Part shown: positions 42,558 to 55,483 of the stretch, piece by piece | How the letters are laid out: the number at the start of each line of letters is the position of its first letter | How positions within the stretch are numbered: the first letter of the stretch is position 1 | NCBI RefSeq assembly: GCF_009857535.1 | Contig: NZ_WWCS01000001.1 | Coordinates: 186,001 to 250,000 of the forward strand | Direction of reading: 5' to 3' | DNA length: 64,000 nucleotides | Source: Duganella margarita | GTDB taxonomy: Bacteria > Pseudomonadota > Gammaproteobacteria > Burkholderiales > Burkholderiaceae_D | Program-made: the position numbers and the translations under genes | The notes under the pieces: generated by a model | What the model was told of the DNA's origin: nothing | What the model saw: only the letters and a program-made list of their open reading frames with translations | Databases searched by the model: none

Positions 42558-43939
42558 ACGCCCCAAAGGAACAAGTCATCAAGATGTATGCGGCCCGCGA
42601 GGAGATCTATCCGCGCGAGATTGCCGGCCGCTACGCCCGCCTGCGCTGGCTGTTTGTCTGGCTGACGCAGCTGGCCTTCTACTGCACCCCATGGCTGCAG
42701 TGGAACGGCCGCCAGGCCCTGCTGTTTGACCTGGGCACGCGCAAGTTCTACATCTTTGGCCTGGTCCTTTGGCCGCAGGATTTCATTTACCTCGCGCTGC
42801 TGCTGATCATCTGCGCCTACCTGCTATTCCTGGCGACAGCGATCGCAGGGCGGGTGTGGTGCGGCTTCGCCTGCCCGCAAACGGTGTACACCGAAATCTT
42901 CCTGTGGATAGAACGCAAGATTGAAGGCAAGCGCAGCGCCCGTATCGCGCTGGACCGCCAGCCGGCGTCGCTGCGCAAGTTCGGCAAGAAGAGCGCCAAG
43001 CACGCCGCCTGGCTGGCGGTGGCGCTGTGGACCGGCTTTACCTTTGTCGGCTACTTCACGCCGATCAAGTCGCTGATGGGCGAAGTGGTGACGCTGAGCT
43101 TTGGCCCGTGGGAATGGTTCTGGGTGGTGTTCTACAGCTTCGCCACCTACGGCAACGCCGGCTGGATGCGCGAACAGGTGTGCAAATACATGTGCCCGTA
43201 CGCCCGCTTCCAGAGTTCGATGTTCGACCGCGACACCCTGATCATCACCTACGACAGCGCGCGCGGCGAGCCGCGCAGCCCGCTGTCGAAAAACGGCAAC
43301 GGCGACGGCGGCTCGTGCATCGACTGTTCGCTGTGCGTGCAGGTGTGCCCGACCGGCATCGACATCCGCAACGGCCTGCAGTATGAGTGCATCGGCTGCG
43401 CCTCCTGCATCGATGCCTGCAACACGGTGATGGACAAGACCGGCCAGGCGCGCGGCCTGATCCGCTACAGCACCGAGCGGGCGATGGACGAGCACCTGAC
43501 GCCGACCGAAATCCGCCGCCGCACCACGCGCCCGCGGGTGCAGATCTACACCGCCGTGCTGGGCCTGATCGTGCTGGCCGCCGGCACCTCGCTGTACCTG
43601 CGCACGCCGCTCAAGCTGGACGTGATCCGCGACCGCGGCTCGATGGGCCGCGAGGTGGAGGACGGCATGATCGAAAACGTTTATCGCCTGCAGATCATGA
43701 ACACCTCCGAGCAAGCGCATGTGTACAAGATCACCGTGGGCGGCCTCGACACGCTGAGCGTGGCCGATGCTGACACCGTGCGGGTCGCGGCCACCGAAAC
43801 GCGCGCCTATCCGGTACGCCTGCGGGTGGCGCACGGCGCCGGGCACAGCGGCTCGAACAAGATCAACGTCACCCTGACCGCAGTCGACCAGCCGTCGCTG
43901 CAGGTGAAAGAATCTGCGGTCTTCATTGTGCCGCACTAA
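42554..43939 (+). CDS. ccoG: cbb3 oxidase assembly protein CcoG (copper-handling ferredoxin)
   Basis: 461 residues with five membrane helices and two 4Fe-4S motifs, CIDCSLCVQVCPTG and CIGCASCIDACN, plus the membrane CxxxCP motif region WCGFACPQTVYTE. CcoG reduces Cu(II) for delivery to the oxidase. A C-terminal Ig-like domain (LQIMNTSEQAHVYKITVGGL) follows. ATGA overlap with ccoP. Confidence 0.95.
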   Translation: MNAPKEQVIKMYAAREEIYPREIAGRYARLRWLFVWLTQLAFYCTPWLQWNGRQALLFDLGTRKFYIFGLVLWPQDFIYLALLLIICAYLLFLATAIAGRVWCGFACPQTVYTEIFLWIERKIEGKRSARIALDRQPASLRKFGKKSAKHAAWLAVALWTGFTFVGYFTPIKSLMGEVVTLSFGPWEWFWVVFYSFATYGNAGWMREQVCKYMCPYARFQSSMFDRDTLIITYDSARGEPRSPLSKNGNGDGGSCIDCSLCVQVCPTGIDIRNGLQYECIGCASCIDACNTVMDKTGQARGLIRYSTERAMDEHLTPTEIRRRTTRPRVQIYTAVLGLIVLAAGTSLYLRTPLKLDVIRDRGSMGREVEDGMIENVYRLQIMNTSEQAHVYKITVGGLDTLSVADADTVRVAATETRAYPVRLRVAHGAGHSGSNKINVTLTAVDQPSLQVKESAVFIVPH

Positions 43940-43950
43940 GGAGAAACAAC

Positions 43951-44454
43951 ATGTCCAACGCGATTCTCAATATGCCGGTCACGCCGTGGTGGAAACAGCG
44001 CTGGCCGTGGCTGCTGATGCTGGGCCCGGCCTCGGTGATGGTGGCCACCAGCTACACCGCCTGGCTGGCGATCAAGACCCCGGACGCCGAGGTGGTGGGC
44101 GACTACTACAAGCAGGGCAAGGCCATCAACCAGGACCTGCGGCGCGACCGTGTGGCCGCGCAGCTGGGCTTGTCGATGACGCTGGGGTATGACGCCGCCA
44201 CCGGCGCGCTGAGCGGCCGCATCAACCGCAACGACACCGGGCCGCTGATGCTGCACCTGGCGCACGCCACGCAGCCGGAGAAAGATCTCAAGCTGATGCT
44301 GGTGCCGGACGCCGACGGCCACTTCAGCGTGGCGCTGCCGATGCTGGAACGCAGCCGCTGGGTGGTGCTGGTGGAGGGGGGAAAACGCGAATGGCGCCTG
44401 GCCGGCGCCTGGGTGTGGCCGGCCAACCACGGCATCACGCTGCTGCCGGACTAA
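43951..44454 (+). CDS. fixH: FixH/CcoH family protein
   Basis: 167 residues. One N-terminal membrane helix (WPWLLMLGPASVMVATSYTA), then a periplasmic domain with VVGDYYKQGKAINQDLRRDR, the conserved FixH pattern. It assists early assembly of the cbb3 complex together with CcoI. 11 bases after ccoG; ends convergently with fnr, 6 bases apart. Confidence 0.92.
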   Translation: MSNAILNMPVTPWWKQRWPWLLMLGPASVMVATSYTAWLAIKTPDAEVVGDYYKQGKAINQDLRRDRVAAQLGLSMTLGYDAATGALSGRINRNDTGPLMLHLAHATQPEKDLKLMLVPDADGHFSVALPMLERSRWVVLVEGGKREWRLAGAWVWPANHGITLLPD

Positions 44455-44460
44455 GGCGGT

Positions 44461-45219
44461 CTAGCCGCAGGTTGCGGTGCCGGCGGTAATGGCCTTCAGC
44501 AGGCGCTGGTCGAGCAGTTCGATTTCGCGGTTGCTGACGCGCAGCAGGCCTTCTTTCTTGAACTTGGACAGCAGGCGCGAGATGCTCTCGATCGTCAGGC
44601 CGAGGTAATTGCCGATTTCCTCGCGCGACATGCGCAGCTGGAAGGTGTTGGGCGAATACCCGCGCGCCTCATAGCGCGACGACAGGTTGACGAGAAATGC
44701 GGCAAAGCGCTGGGTCGCCTGCATATTCCCCAGCAACAGCATCACGCTCTGCTCCCGCGTGATTTCCTGGCTCATCATGCGGTGGAAATGACGCAGCAGG
44801 GTCGGCATTTCCGCCAGCAGCAATTGCAGCGTAGCGAATGGAATCTCGCACACCTCACTGTCTTCCAGCGCGATGGCGGTGCAATGGTGCTCGTCGGCGC
44901 TGATGGCGTCCATGCCCAGCAGCTCGCCGGCCATCTGGAAACCGGTGATCTGTTCCGCTCCCTCGCGGTTGACCTGGTAGGTCTTGAAATGGCCGAGCCG
45001 GATCGCGTACAGGTTCTGGAATGGATCGCCGATGCGGAACAGCGTGCCGCCCCGCGGCACCTTGCGGCGGCGGCCGATGATCTGGTCGAGCCGCTCCATG
45101 TCGTTGTTGTCCAGCCCCATAGGCAGGCACAGCTGGTGCATGCTGCACGATGCGCAGCTTGCCTTCAGCACCTCAATTGTCGCGCCGGGAATGACCAGCG
45201 AAGGAAGTTCTCGTATCAT
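44461..45219 (-). CDS. fnr: FNR-type oxygen-sensing transcriptional regulator
   Basis: 252 residues. Cluster ligands Cys22, Cys25 and Cys31 (SCASCSMHQLC) and Cys113 (HHCTAIAL) match the four [4Fe-4S] cysteines of E. coli FNR. A cyclic-nucleotide-type beta roll (GDPFQNLYAIRLGHFKTY) and a Crp-type HTH (MSREEIGNYLGLTIESISRL) follow; the recognition helix has E-S-x-S-R, expected for TTGAT half sites. Start ATG 45219 chosen over an upstream ATG at 45237. It is the obvious regulator of the FNR boxes at 32734, 39289 and 39331. Confidence 0.95.
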   Translation of the reverse strand: MIRELPSLVIPGATIEVLKASCASCSMHQLCLPMGLDNNDMERLDQIIGRRRKVPRGGTLFRIGDPFQNLYAIRLGHFKTYQVNREGAEQITGFQMAGELLGMDAISADEHHCTAIALEDSEVCEIPFATLQLLLAEMPTLLRHFHRMMSQEITREQSVMLLLGNMQATQRFAAFLVNLSSRYEARGYSPNTFQLRMSREEIGNYLGLTIESISRLLSKFKKEGLLRVSNREIELLDQRLLKAITAGTATCG

Positions 45220-45317
45220 GCAGCTAGTGTAGCCCATTCCACTTGATTTGCACCGCTATACCGCAGTCATCCAATCAGGTATTCGCGCGCGGGACCATAT
45301 TTTGTTAGGCTAGCGGC

Positions 45318-45752
45318 ATGACCCTGCCCAAGCCGCCCACCCTCGACCAGCATTTGTGTTTTTTAGTCTACAACACATCGCTGAAGATGACCCAGACCTA
45401 CAAGCCGCTGCTGACTGCCCTCAATCTGACCTATCCCCAGTATCTGGTGATGGTGGTGCTGTGGGAAAAAGACGGACTCGGCCTCAAGGACGTGGCCGAG
45501 CGCCTGCAACAGGACTCCGGCTCGGTAACGCCGGTGGTCAAGCGGCTGGAAGCGGAAGGCTACCTGACGCGCGACCGCGATCCCCGCGACGAACGCAATC
45601 GCGTGCTGAAGCTCACCGCCGCCGGCCAGGCGCTGCGCGCCGCTGCGCTCAAGGTCAGCCAGGACTTCGCCGCCGAATGCCAGGTCAGCCACGAGGAGGT
45701 GGCGACGCTGATGGCCACCCTGGGCAAATTGAACCGTCATCTCGGCGATTGA
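45318..45752 (+). CDS. MarR-family regulator, OhrR-like with a conserved N-terminal cysteine
   Basis: 144 residues. Winged HTH (GLGLKDVAERLQQDSGSVTP, VVKRLEAEGYLTRDRDPRDE) with a cysteine in LDQHLCFLVYNTS at the place of the peroxide-sensing Cys15 of OhrR. It likely responds to organic peroxide or another thiol oxidant. Repeated TTAGNGCGCTAW palindromes lie directly downstream, ahead of the hydrolase gene, which is therefore the likely target. Divergent to fnr. Confidence 0.88.
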   Translation: MTLPKPPTLDQHLCFLVYNTSLKMTQTYKPLLTALNLTYPQYLVMVVLWEKDGLGLKDVAERLQQDSGSVTPVVKRLEAEGYLTRDRDPRDERNRVLKLTAAGQALRAAALKVSQDFAAECQVSHEEVATLMATLGKLNRHLGD

Positions 45753-45787
45753 GAAAATAAATCAAGATTTAACTTGCGTACGATTTT

Positions 45788-45799
45788 TTAGTGCGCTAT
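45788..45799. promoter_or_regulatory. MarR-type operator candidate (TTAGTGCGCTAT)
   Basis: Near-perfect palindrome of the same design as the site at 45855-45866, located 36 bases after the marR stop and 99 bases before the hydrolase start. Confidence 0.5.
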
Positions 45800-45813
45800 A
45801 TTTCATCTCAAGG

Positions 45814-45842
45814 AAACGCGCTAGTCAAGCAGCGCGTTTTTA
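45814..45842 (+). terminator. Hairpin between marR and hydrolase gene
   Basis: AAACGCGCT and AGCGCGTTT form a 9-base stem around an 8-base loop, followed by further T. It may end marR transcription; the stem also repeats the GCGCT core of the nearby operators. Confidence 0.55.
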
Positions 45843-45854
45843 AAACCACAATAC

Positions 45855-45866
45855 TTAGCGCGCTAA
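45855..45866. promoter_or_regulatory. MarR-type operator candidate (TTAGCGCGCTAA)
   Basis: Perfect 12-base palindrome, followed 4 bases later by a half copy (TTAGCGCA). It is 32 bases before the hydrolase ATG at 45898, a position suited to blocking transcription. OhrR-family regulators bind AT-flanked palindromes of this size. Confidence 0.65.
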
Positions 45867-45897
45867 CAGTTAGCGCATACACTTGAAAGGAAATATC

Positions 45898-46644
45898 ATG
45901 AAACGTACCTTCATCGCTTCCGCCCTGCTGGCCGCTACCGCTTTCGCCCACGCTGCCGCACCAGCCAACGACACCACCATCGTGCTGGTGCACGGCGCCT
46001 TCGCCGACGGTTCCAGCTGGAGCAAAGTCATCCCGATCCTGGAAGCCAAAGGCTACAAGGTGGTCGCCGTGCAAAACCCGCTGAGCTCGCTGGCCGACGA
46101 CGTCGCCGCCACCCAGCGCGTGGTCGATGCGCAAACCGGCAACGTGGTGCTGGTCGGCCACTCGTGGGGCGGCACCGTGATCACCCAGGCCGGCACCAGC
46201 GACAAGATCAAGGCGCTGGTGTATGTGGCCGCGTTCGCGCCGTCGGAAGGGGAAGCCACCGCCAACCTGGGCAAGGACTACGCCGTGCCACCTGGCATCG
46301 CCACGCTGAAAGCCGACGCCGGCGGCTACCTGTGGCTGCCAACCGAATCGGTGGCGCTGAACTTCGCGCAGGACGTCACCCCGGCCGAGAAAAAACTGAT
46401 CGCCGCCACGCAAGGCCCGATCGCCGCCAAAGCCTTCGGCGACACCACCACCGTGGCCGCCTGGAAGAACAAGGCCAACTACTACATCGTGGCCAGCAAG
46501 GACCGCATGATTGCGCCGGAACTGGAACAGGCCTTCGCCAGGAAAATCAACGCCACCGTGACCACGCTGCCAACCAGCCACGTGCCGATGGTGTCGCAAC
46601 CGGCCAAGGTCGCTGAAGTAATTATCGCCGCCGCCCAGCGTTAA
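45898..46644 (+). CDS. Exported alpha/beta-fold hydrolase
   Basis: 248 residues. Signal peptide KRTFIASALLAATAFAHAA; catalytic triad Ser in VGHSWGGTV, Asp in SKDRMIAPE and His in TSHVPMVSQP; oxyanion region LVHGAFADGSSW. The enzyme resembles the esterase/haloperoxidase-like subgroup; substrate is unknown and it acts in the periplasm. ATG 45898 follows AAAGGAAATATC. Probably repressed by the OhrR-like regulator next door, so it may be an oxidative- or hypochlorite-stress protein. Confidence 0.88.
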   Translation: MKRTFIASALLAATAFAHAAAPANDTTIVLVHGAFADGSSWSKVIPILEAKGYKVVAVQNPLSSLADDVAATQRVVDAQTGNVVLVGHSWGGTVITQAGTSDKIKALVYVAAFAPSEGEATANLGKDYAVPPGIATLKADAGGYLWLPTESVALNFAQDVTPAEKKLIAATQGPIAAKAFGDTTTVAAWKNKANYYIVASKDRMIAPELEQAFARKINATVTTLPTSHVPMVSQPAKVAEVIIAAAQR

Positions 46645-46668
46645 TCTGCTTGCAGTTTGAAAGCCGAC

Positions 46669-46693
46669 AGGCGTGCCACGGCACGCCTTTTTC
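46669..46693 (+). terminator. Terminator of the hydrolase gene
   Basis: AGGCGTGCC and GGCACGCCT form a 9-base stem with almost no loop (or a 7-base stem with a longer loop), followed by TTTTC. Lies 24 bases after the hydrolase stop. Confidence 0.85.
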
Positions 46694-46757
46694 TTTCTTG
46701 CCAACGCCAGTCTTTGATAGGAGAATCCAATCAGCCCCTGCACTCATCAAGGTTGAT

Positions 46758-50480
<3,723 letters not shown>

Positions 50481-50600
50481 TCCCCTCACAGATGTAAGCA
50501 AACGTCGGCCGGATGACCGATCCGGCTGCCTGATTTATGGGCAATGTTTGGCGTTTACACCACAGTTTCCCCCGTCCCCGGCGCTTCCATGAATCATATT

Positions 50601-50619
50601 GATAATAATTCGCATTTAC
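50601..50619. promoter_or_regulatory. Fur box upstream of the siderophore receptor
   Basis: GATAATAATTCGCATTTAC matches 13 of 19 positions of the GATAATGATWATCATTATC consensus, with the best fit in the left half. It lies in an AT-rich patch 120 bases before the receptor start. Confidence 0.65.
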
Positions 50620-50738
50620 GTTACGGTATTTTATTGTTACAATCTTTCCCACTAATTTATTCCAAACCGGCAAGCCAGACGCCGCATGAACACCGTTTCA
50701 GCGCGCAGCCAGCCCTCTCTTTTTGACGAAAGAAGCAC

Positions 50739-53063
50739 ATGGCAATGATCAAGAGTCGCAAACACGCGCAGACGCGCTTTAATCAACACATGAGCGCAGC
50801 GCTGGCTGCGATGCTGCTGCCAGTGGCCGCCCACGCCGCCGAAGCCGCCGCCCCGTCCGATACCGACGCCCAGGCCAAGCCGCAAACCATGCAGGAAGTG
50901 CAAGTCAACGCCGCGCGTGAAAACGACTACAAGGCCGAACGTGCCTCGTCCGCCAAGTACACCGAAAAACTGGTCGACACCGCCCAGACCCTGACCGTCA
51001 TCAAGAAAGAGCTGATCGAACAGCAAGGCGCCACCACGCTGACCGAAGCGCTGCGCAACACCCCGGGCGTCGGCGCCTTCTTCCTCGGCGAAAACGGCTC
51101 GACCAACACCGGCGACGCCATCTACATGCGCGGTTTCGACGCTTCCGGCAGCATCTACGTGGACGGCGTGCGCGACGTCGGCTCGATCGCCCGCGACACC
51201 TTCAACATCGAGCAGATCGACGTGCTCAAAGGCCCGGCCGGCACCGACAACGGCCGTTCGTCGCCAACCGGTTCGATCAACCTGGTCACCAAGCAGCCGC
51301 TGCTGGAAAACGCCTACCAGGCCTCGGTCACCGGCGGCAGCGGCAAGCAGAAGCGCGGCACGGCCGACCTCAACACCGTGATCGATGCCGACAGCGGCAC
51401 CGCCTTCCGCCTGAACGTGCTGGACCAGGACAGCGGCAATCCGGCGCGCGACGTCGTCAAGAACAAGCGCTGGGCCATCGCGCCATCGCTGGCGTACGGC
51501 CTGAACAGCCCGACCCGCGTCTACCTGGACCTGCTGCACGTCAAGCAAAACAACATCCCGGACGGCGGCGTGCTGACCATCGGCCTGCCCGGCTACACCT
51601 CGCCGGACGCCACCCGTCCGTTCCTGACCAACGCCCGCCCGGTCGATCCGAAGAACTTCTACGGCTCCAGCCTGGACCATGACGATGTCAAAGCCGACAT
51701 GGTCACGCTGAAAATCGAGCACGACTTCGCCAACGGCGCCAAGCTGGTCAACACCGCGCGCTACGGCAAGACCACCGAGAACTACCTGCTGACTTCGTTC
51801 ATGGCGACCACCGCCAATCTGGTCACGCCGAACGCCGCCGATCCATCCACCTGGACCATGAAGCGCACCAACCTGACCTTCAAGGATCAGGTCAACGAAA
51901 TCATCGCCAACCAGACCACGCTGACAGCCGACGTCACCACCGGCGCCGTCAAGCACACGCTGGTCGGCGGCCTGGAGTTCACCAACGAGAAGCAGACCAA
52001 CTACACCTGGGCGGCCACCGGCGGCACCAGCCTGCCGCCGACCAGCATCTACAACCCGAACCCGGACGCGGCGGTCAACGTGACCTACGCCCGTAACGGC
52101 GCGCGCGGCAACGGCAGCACCAACACCGAGAGCGTCTACCTGTTCGACACCGCCAAGATCGGCGCCGACTGGATCATCAACGCCGGCGTACGCGTTGACC
52201 ACTACAACACCACCTACAACGCCGTCACCGTGCAGGGCGCGGTCACCGCGCCTGCCCAGCAGGTGATCCCGGTCGGCACACTGCTGGGCAGCTCGATCGA
52301 CGCCGGCGACACCCTGGTCAACGGCAAACTGTCGGTGGCCTACAAGCCGACCGCCGACAGCAGCGTCTACGCGCTGGTGGCCAGTTCGAAATCGCCGCCG
52401 GGCGGCACCACCTTCACCCTGAGCAGCAGCGCCAACAGCGCCGCCAACCCGAACTACGATCCGCAAACCACCACCAACTACGAAGTCGGCACCAAGTGGG
52501 ATCTGCTGCAGCAAAAACTGTCGTTCACCGCGGCGGCCTTCCGCACCGAAGTGAAAAACGAGATCGAAGTCGATCCGACCAATCCGGCCGTGTACTACCA
52601 GAACGGTAAAAAACGCGTGCAAGGTATCGAGCTGGGCGTGACCGGCGAAATCCTGCCGAAATGGCTGGTCAGCGCCGGCTACACCCACCAGTCGACCAGC
52701 GTTGAATCCGGCAAGGTGGTGACCGCCAACGGCGAAAACCAGCTGAGCTACACGCCGAAGCAGGCGTTCACGCTGTGGACCTCGTACACGCTGCCGTTCG
52801 GCCTGCAAATCGGCGGCGGCGCGCGCTTCAGCGACAAGCTGCTGCGCGGCACCGACGGTGCCGTCGGCACCCCGGCCTACGCCGATTCGTACTGGGTGTT
52901 CGACGCCATGGCGGCTTACCCGATCAACAAGAACATCGACCTGCGCCTGAACGTCTACAATCTGGGCGACAAGGACTACGTACAGGCGATCAACAAGTCG
53001 GGCTACCGCTACACCCCGGGCGCGCCGCGTTCGGCCAGCCTGACGGCCAACTTCAAGTTCTAA
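50739..53063 (+). CDS. TonB-dependent siderophore receptor (Fiu-like)
   Basis: 774 residues. Long signal peptide (about 1-36), plug domain with QTLTVIKKELIEQQGATTLT, EALRNTPGVGAFFLGENG and YMRGFDASGSIYVDGVRD, then a large beta-barrel ending NFKF. Plug and barrel pattern resembles the catecholate receptors Fiu/PiuA. The upstream Fur box and the downstream piuC-like gene support iron-regulated siderophore uptake. No TonB box can be assigned with certainty. Confidence 0.93.
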   Translation: MAMIKSRKHAQTRFNQHMSAALAAMLLPVAAHAAEAAAPSDTDAQAKPQTMQEVQVNAARENDYKAERASSAKYTEKLVDTAQTLTVIKKELIEQQGATTLTEALRNTPGVGAFFLGENGSTNTGDAIYMRGFDASGSIYVDGVRDVGSIARDTFNIEQIDVLKGPAGTDNGRSSPTGSINLVTKQPLLENAYQASVTGGSGKQKRGTADLNTVIDADSGTAFRLNVLDQDSGNPARDVVKNKRWAIAPSLAYGLNSPTRVYLDLLHVKQNNIPDGGVLTIGLPGYTSPDATRPFLTNARPVDPKNFYGSSLDHDDVKADMVTLKIEHDFANGAKLVNTARYGKTTENYLLTSFMATTANLVTPNAADPSTWTMKRTNLTFKDQVNEIIANQTTLTADVTTGAVKHTLVGGLEFTNEKQTNYTWAATGGTSLPPTSIYNPNPDAAVNVTYARNGARGNGSTNTESVYLFDTAKIGADWIINAGVRVDHYNTTYNAVTVQGAVTAPAQQVIPVGTLLGSSIDAGDTLVNGKLSVAYKPTADSSVYALVASSKSPPGGTTFTLSSSANSAANPNYDPQTTTNYEVGTKWDLLQQKLSFTAAAFRTEVKNEIEVDPTNPAVYYQNGKKRVQGIELGVTGEILPKWLVSAGYTHQSTSVESGKVVTANGENQLSYTPKQAFTLWTSYTLPFGLQIGGGARFSDKLLRGTDGAVGTPAYADSYWVFDAMAAYPINKNIDLRLNVYNLGDKDYVQAINKSGYRYTPGAPRSASLTANFKF

Positions 53064-53090
53064 GCACGCGGTCCCGATTCCGTGTTGCTG

Positions 53091-53122
53091 GCCCCGTCGC
53101 TACCCGTAGCGGCGGGGTTTTT
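53091..53122 (+). terminator. Terminator after the siderophore receptor
   Basis: CCCCG-T-CGCTAC pairs with GTAGCG-G-CGGGG and is followed by TTTTT. It ends 21 bases before the piuC ATG, so read-through must be partial if the two genes are co-expressed. Confidence 0.85.
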
Positions 53123-53142
53123 GCATTGAGAGGAGCTTCATC

Positions 53143-53823
53143 ATGATGTTGCATATTCCCGGCGTGCTGACCCGCGAGCAGGTCGCCGCCATGCGCGCCC
53201 AGCTGGACGCCTCGGACTGGATCGACGGCCGCGCCACCGTCGGCGAGCAGGGCGCCAAGGTCAAGCAGAACCGCCAGTTGCCCGAGACCTCGCCGCTGGC
53301 GCTGGAGCTGGGCCAGACCATCCTGGCGGCGCTGGCCCGGCAGCCGCTGTACTTCTCGGCGGCGCTGCCGCTGCGCACCATTCCGCCGCTGTTCAACCGC
53401 TACGCCGGCGGCGAGCACTACGGTGCGCACGTGGACGGCGCCATGCGCCGCATTCCCGGCAGCGGCGACTGGGTGCGCACCGACGTCTCGACCACGGTAT
53501 TTTTGTGCGATCCGGACGAGTATGACGGCGGTGAGCTGATCGTTACCGACGCCTATGGCGAGCATGAAGTCAAACTGCCGGCCGGCGACGCCATCGTCTA
53601 CCCGTCGACCAGCATCCACCGGGTCGAGCCGGTCACGCGCGGCGCCCGCGTCTGCTCGTTCTTCTGGACCCAGAGCATGGTGCGCGACGACATGCGCCGC
53701 AGCCTGCTGCTGGAACTGGACCAGAACATCCAGAGCCTGCGCGCGCGCCTGGGCGACTGCCCGGAACTGGTCGGCCTCACCGGCCACTACCACAACCTGC
53801 TGCGGCAGTGGAGCGAGGTCTGA
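53143..53823 (+). CDS. piuC: Fe(II)/2-oxoglutarate-dependent PKHD-type hydroxylase PiuC
   Basis: 226 residues. Iron ligands His96 and Asp98 (HYGAHVDGA) and His159 (TSIHRVEP), with Arg169 to bind 2-oxoglutarate, are intact. PiuC/YbiX proteins accompany Fiu/PiuA-type receptors and are thought to help release iron from or modify an imported siderophore. Ribosome site GAGAGGAGC precedes ATG 53143; a second ATG follows at 53146. Confidence 0.93.
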   Translation: MMLHIPGVLTREQVAAMRAQLDASDWIDGRATVGEQGAKVKQNRQLPETSPLALELGQTILAALARQPLYFSAALPLRTIPPLFNRYAGGEHYGAHVDGAMRRIPGSGDWVRTDVSTTVFLCDPDEYDGGELIVTDAYGEHEVKLPAGDAIVYPSTSIHRVEPVTRGARVCSFFWTQSMVRDDMRRSLLLELDQNIQSLRARLGDCPELVGLTGHYHNLLRQWSEV

Positions 53824-53824
53824 T

Positions 53825-54244
53825 TCAGGCCGCCGCGCTGGCCACGTCGACCACCCACACCACGCCGAAGCGGTCCTTCAGCCTGCCGTACAGCGGCGTC
53901 CATGGCGCCGGCGCCAGCGGCTGCTGGATGACGCCGCCTTCGCTTAGCGGATGCCACTGCGCGGCGATTTCGTCCGCATCGTTGCCCCGCAGCGAGACGA
54001 AGAACGCATTCTCGCCTTGATGCCACGCCGTGGCGGCCGCCACATCGCACGCCATGATGCGGAAGCCATTGGCGGCCACCACCTGGCCCCAGATGATGTG
54101 GTCGGCATCGGCAGGATCTTGCACATTGCCCATCTGCGCATAGGTCACCTGCGTCAGCTCGCCGCCGAAGACAGCTTGGTAAAAGGCCAGCGCAGCGCGC
54201 GCCTGGCCGCGCAGGTTGATGTGGGGAACAGTAGTGACAGACAT
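53825..54244 (-). CDS. VOC-family (PhnB-like) protein
   Basis: 139 residues with glyoxalase-fold signatures VPHINLRGQARAALAFYQAV, FGGELTQVTYAQMG and LYGRLKDRFGVVWVVDVA. Similar to PhnB/3-demethylubiquinone-methyltransferase-like VOC proteins; substrate is unknown. Convergent with piuC (1 base apart). Confidence 0.9.
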   Translation of the reverse strand: MSVTTVPHINLRGQARAALAFYQAVFGGELTQVTYAQMGNVQDPADADHIIWGQVVAANGFRIMACDVAAATAWHQGENAFFVSLRGNDADEIAAQWHPLSEGGVIQQPLAPAPWTPLYGRLKDRFGVVWVVDVASAAA

Positions 54245-54324
54245 GGGTAACTCGCTTTCTAAGTGGCATTAGCAAAATCGCTGACGCCACTATAGCCAGC
54301 CCTCCTGTCACTTTTTGTCAGCAG

Positions 54325-55302
54325 TCACGCCAGCGACTTCAACTGGCCTTTGAACACGCTTGCCAGCGTCTGGAACAGGAAGATCACGATGGTCAGGCTG
54401 GCGATGGCCAGCACCACCATGGCGATGGCGTCGGTGACCGGATCGGCGGCCCACGCGGCATAGCGGATCGCCGCGCCGGCCGAGGCCGCCAACGGGAAGC
54501 TGGCCGCCCACCACGAGACCCGGAACGGCGAGCAGTGCGGCAGGTGACGCAGGCGGCCCAGCAGCACTGCCAGCAGGAACAGCGTCAGCATGTACAGCAC
54601 TTGCGCCAACAGGTCGATGCCGCCGGTGGTGGTGACGTAGGCGGTAAAGCCGACCGCGAACGGCGCCACCAGCACCAGCAGCGACGGTTGCAGCGGCGCC
54701 GGCAACGGTTCTTCCAGCACCAGCCGCTGGAAGATCAGCGTAAACAGCGGCACCGCGAAGAACAGACCAACCGCCAGCCCGAACACCATCACGCCATGCA
54801 GGCCATCCCATTGCAGCACCGGCACCGCCAGCGGCACGTCCAGCATGCCGACCACCGGCACGATCCACGGCGGCGACACATGGGACGCCACCAGCCGCAG
54901 CGTCATCCAGCGCATCACAATGACCCAGGCCAGCGCCGTCATGCCAATCGCACCCAGCACCCACGACAGGCGCGCCAGCGCCAGGCTGTAATCGACCAGC
55001 ACGAACGGCAGCAGGAGCAGGCTGATCATCGGCGTGCCGAACAGGTTGGAAGCGATCGGGTGGCTGAACTCGGCGCGCACCGTATCCCAGCCGGACCAGG
55101 CCTTGACGCCGTAGGCGATCACCAGCGCGACAAAGGCGGCGACGGCCGCCAGCCCGATGGCCTGGCTGATCCAGACTGGTGCGCCAAAGTGGTGGTGCGC
55201 CGCCTTCCAGGCGACCGACAGCCCGGTCAGGCCCATGACGCCGCCGAAGATGCCAACCGGCAGGTAGGAGAGGGGAGTGGATTGGTTTTGCATGATGGAC
55301 AA
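54325..55302 (-). CDS. SLAC1/TehA-type anion channel family protein
   Basis: 325 residues with about ten membrane helices. Begins YLPVGIFGGVMGLTGLSVAW and contains ASNLFGTPMISLLLLPFVLV and FRVSWWAASFPLAASAG, typical of the TehA/SLAC1 fold used by tellurite-resistance proteins and plant anion channels. Substrate is unknown. Starts at 55302 or at an in-frame ATG at 55293. Confidence 0.88.
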   Translation of the reverse strand: MSIMQNQSTPLSYLPVGIFGGVMGLTGLSVAWKAAHHHFGAPVWISQAIGLAAVAAFVALVIAYGVKAWSGWDTVRAEFSHPIASNLFGTPMISLLLLPFVLVDYSLALARLSWVLGAIGMTALAWVIVMRWMTLRLVASHVSPPWIVPVVGMLDVPLAVPVLQWDGLHGVMVFGLAVGLFFAVPLFTLIFQRLVLEEPLPAPLQPSLLVLVAPFAVGFTAYVTTTGGIDLLAQVLYMLTLFLLAVLLGRLRHLPHCSPFRVSWWAASFPLAASAGAAIRYAAWAADPVTDAIAMVVLAIASLTIVIFLFQTLASVFKGQLKSLA

Positions 55303-55444
55303 CCGGTGACAGAGTAGCCACCATTGTCGAGCCGCCCGCCGCTGCTGGCGATGCTCCGGAGGATAGAGTTTTTGCTCGACCGTCTCAACCGCTACTTCCG
55401 AAAGAGAGGCGCCGGCCCGGCGCTTGCGTGGCGCATCAGAGTGA

Positions 55445-55472
55445 ATATATACTTCGTATACGTTTCATATAT
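55445..55472. promoter_or_regulatory. Symmetric operator candidate of the ParD-like/map pair
   Basis: ATATAT-N5-GTATAC-N5-ATATAT: the three blocks are exactly symmetric about the centre of GTATAC, and the block spacing is 11 bases, one helical turn. This suits cooperative binding by a ribbon-helix-helix dimer such as the ParD-like product, whose start is 12 bases downstream. Confidence 0.6.
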
Positions 55473-55483
55473 CGGGGTAAGCT

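Noticed and set aside
50652..52808. A 718-codon minus-strand frame opposite the siderophore receptor
   Set aside because: No start signal, no domain, and composition typical of antisense to a receptor gene.
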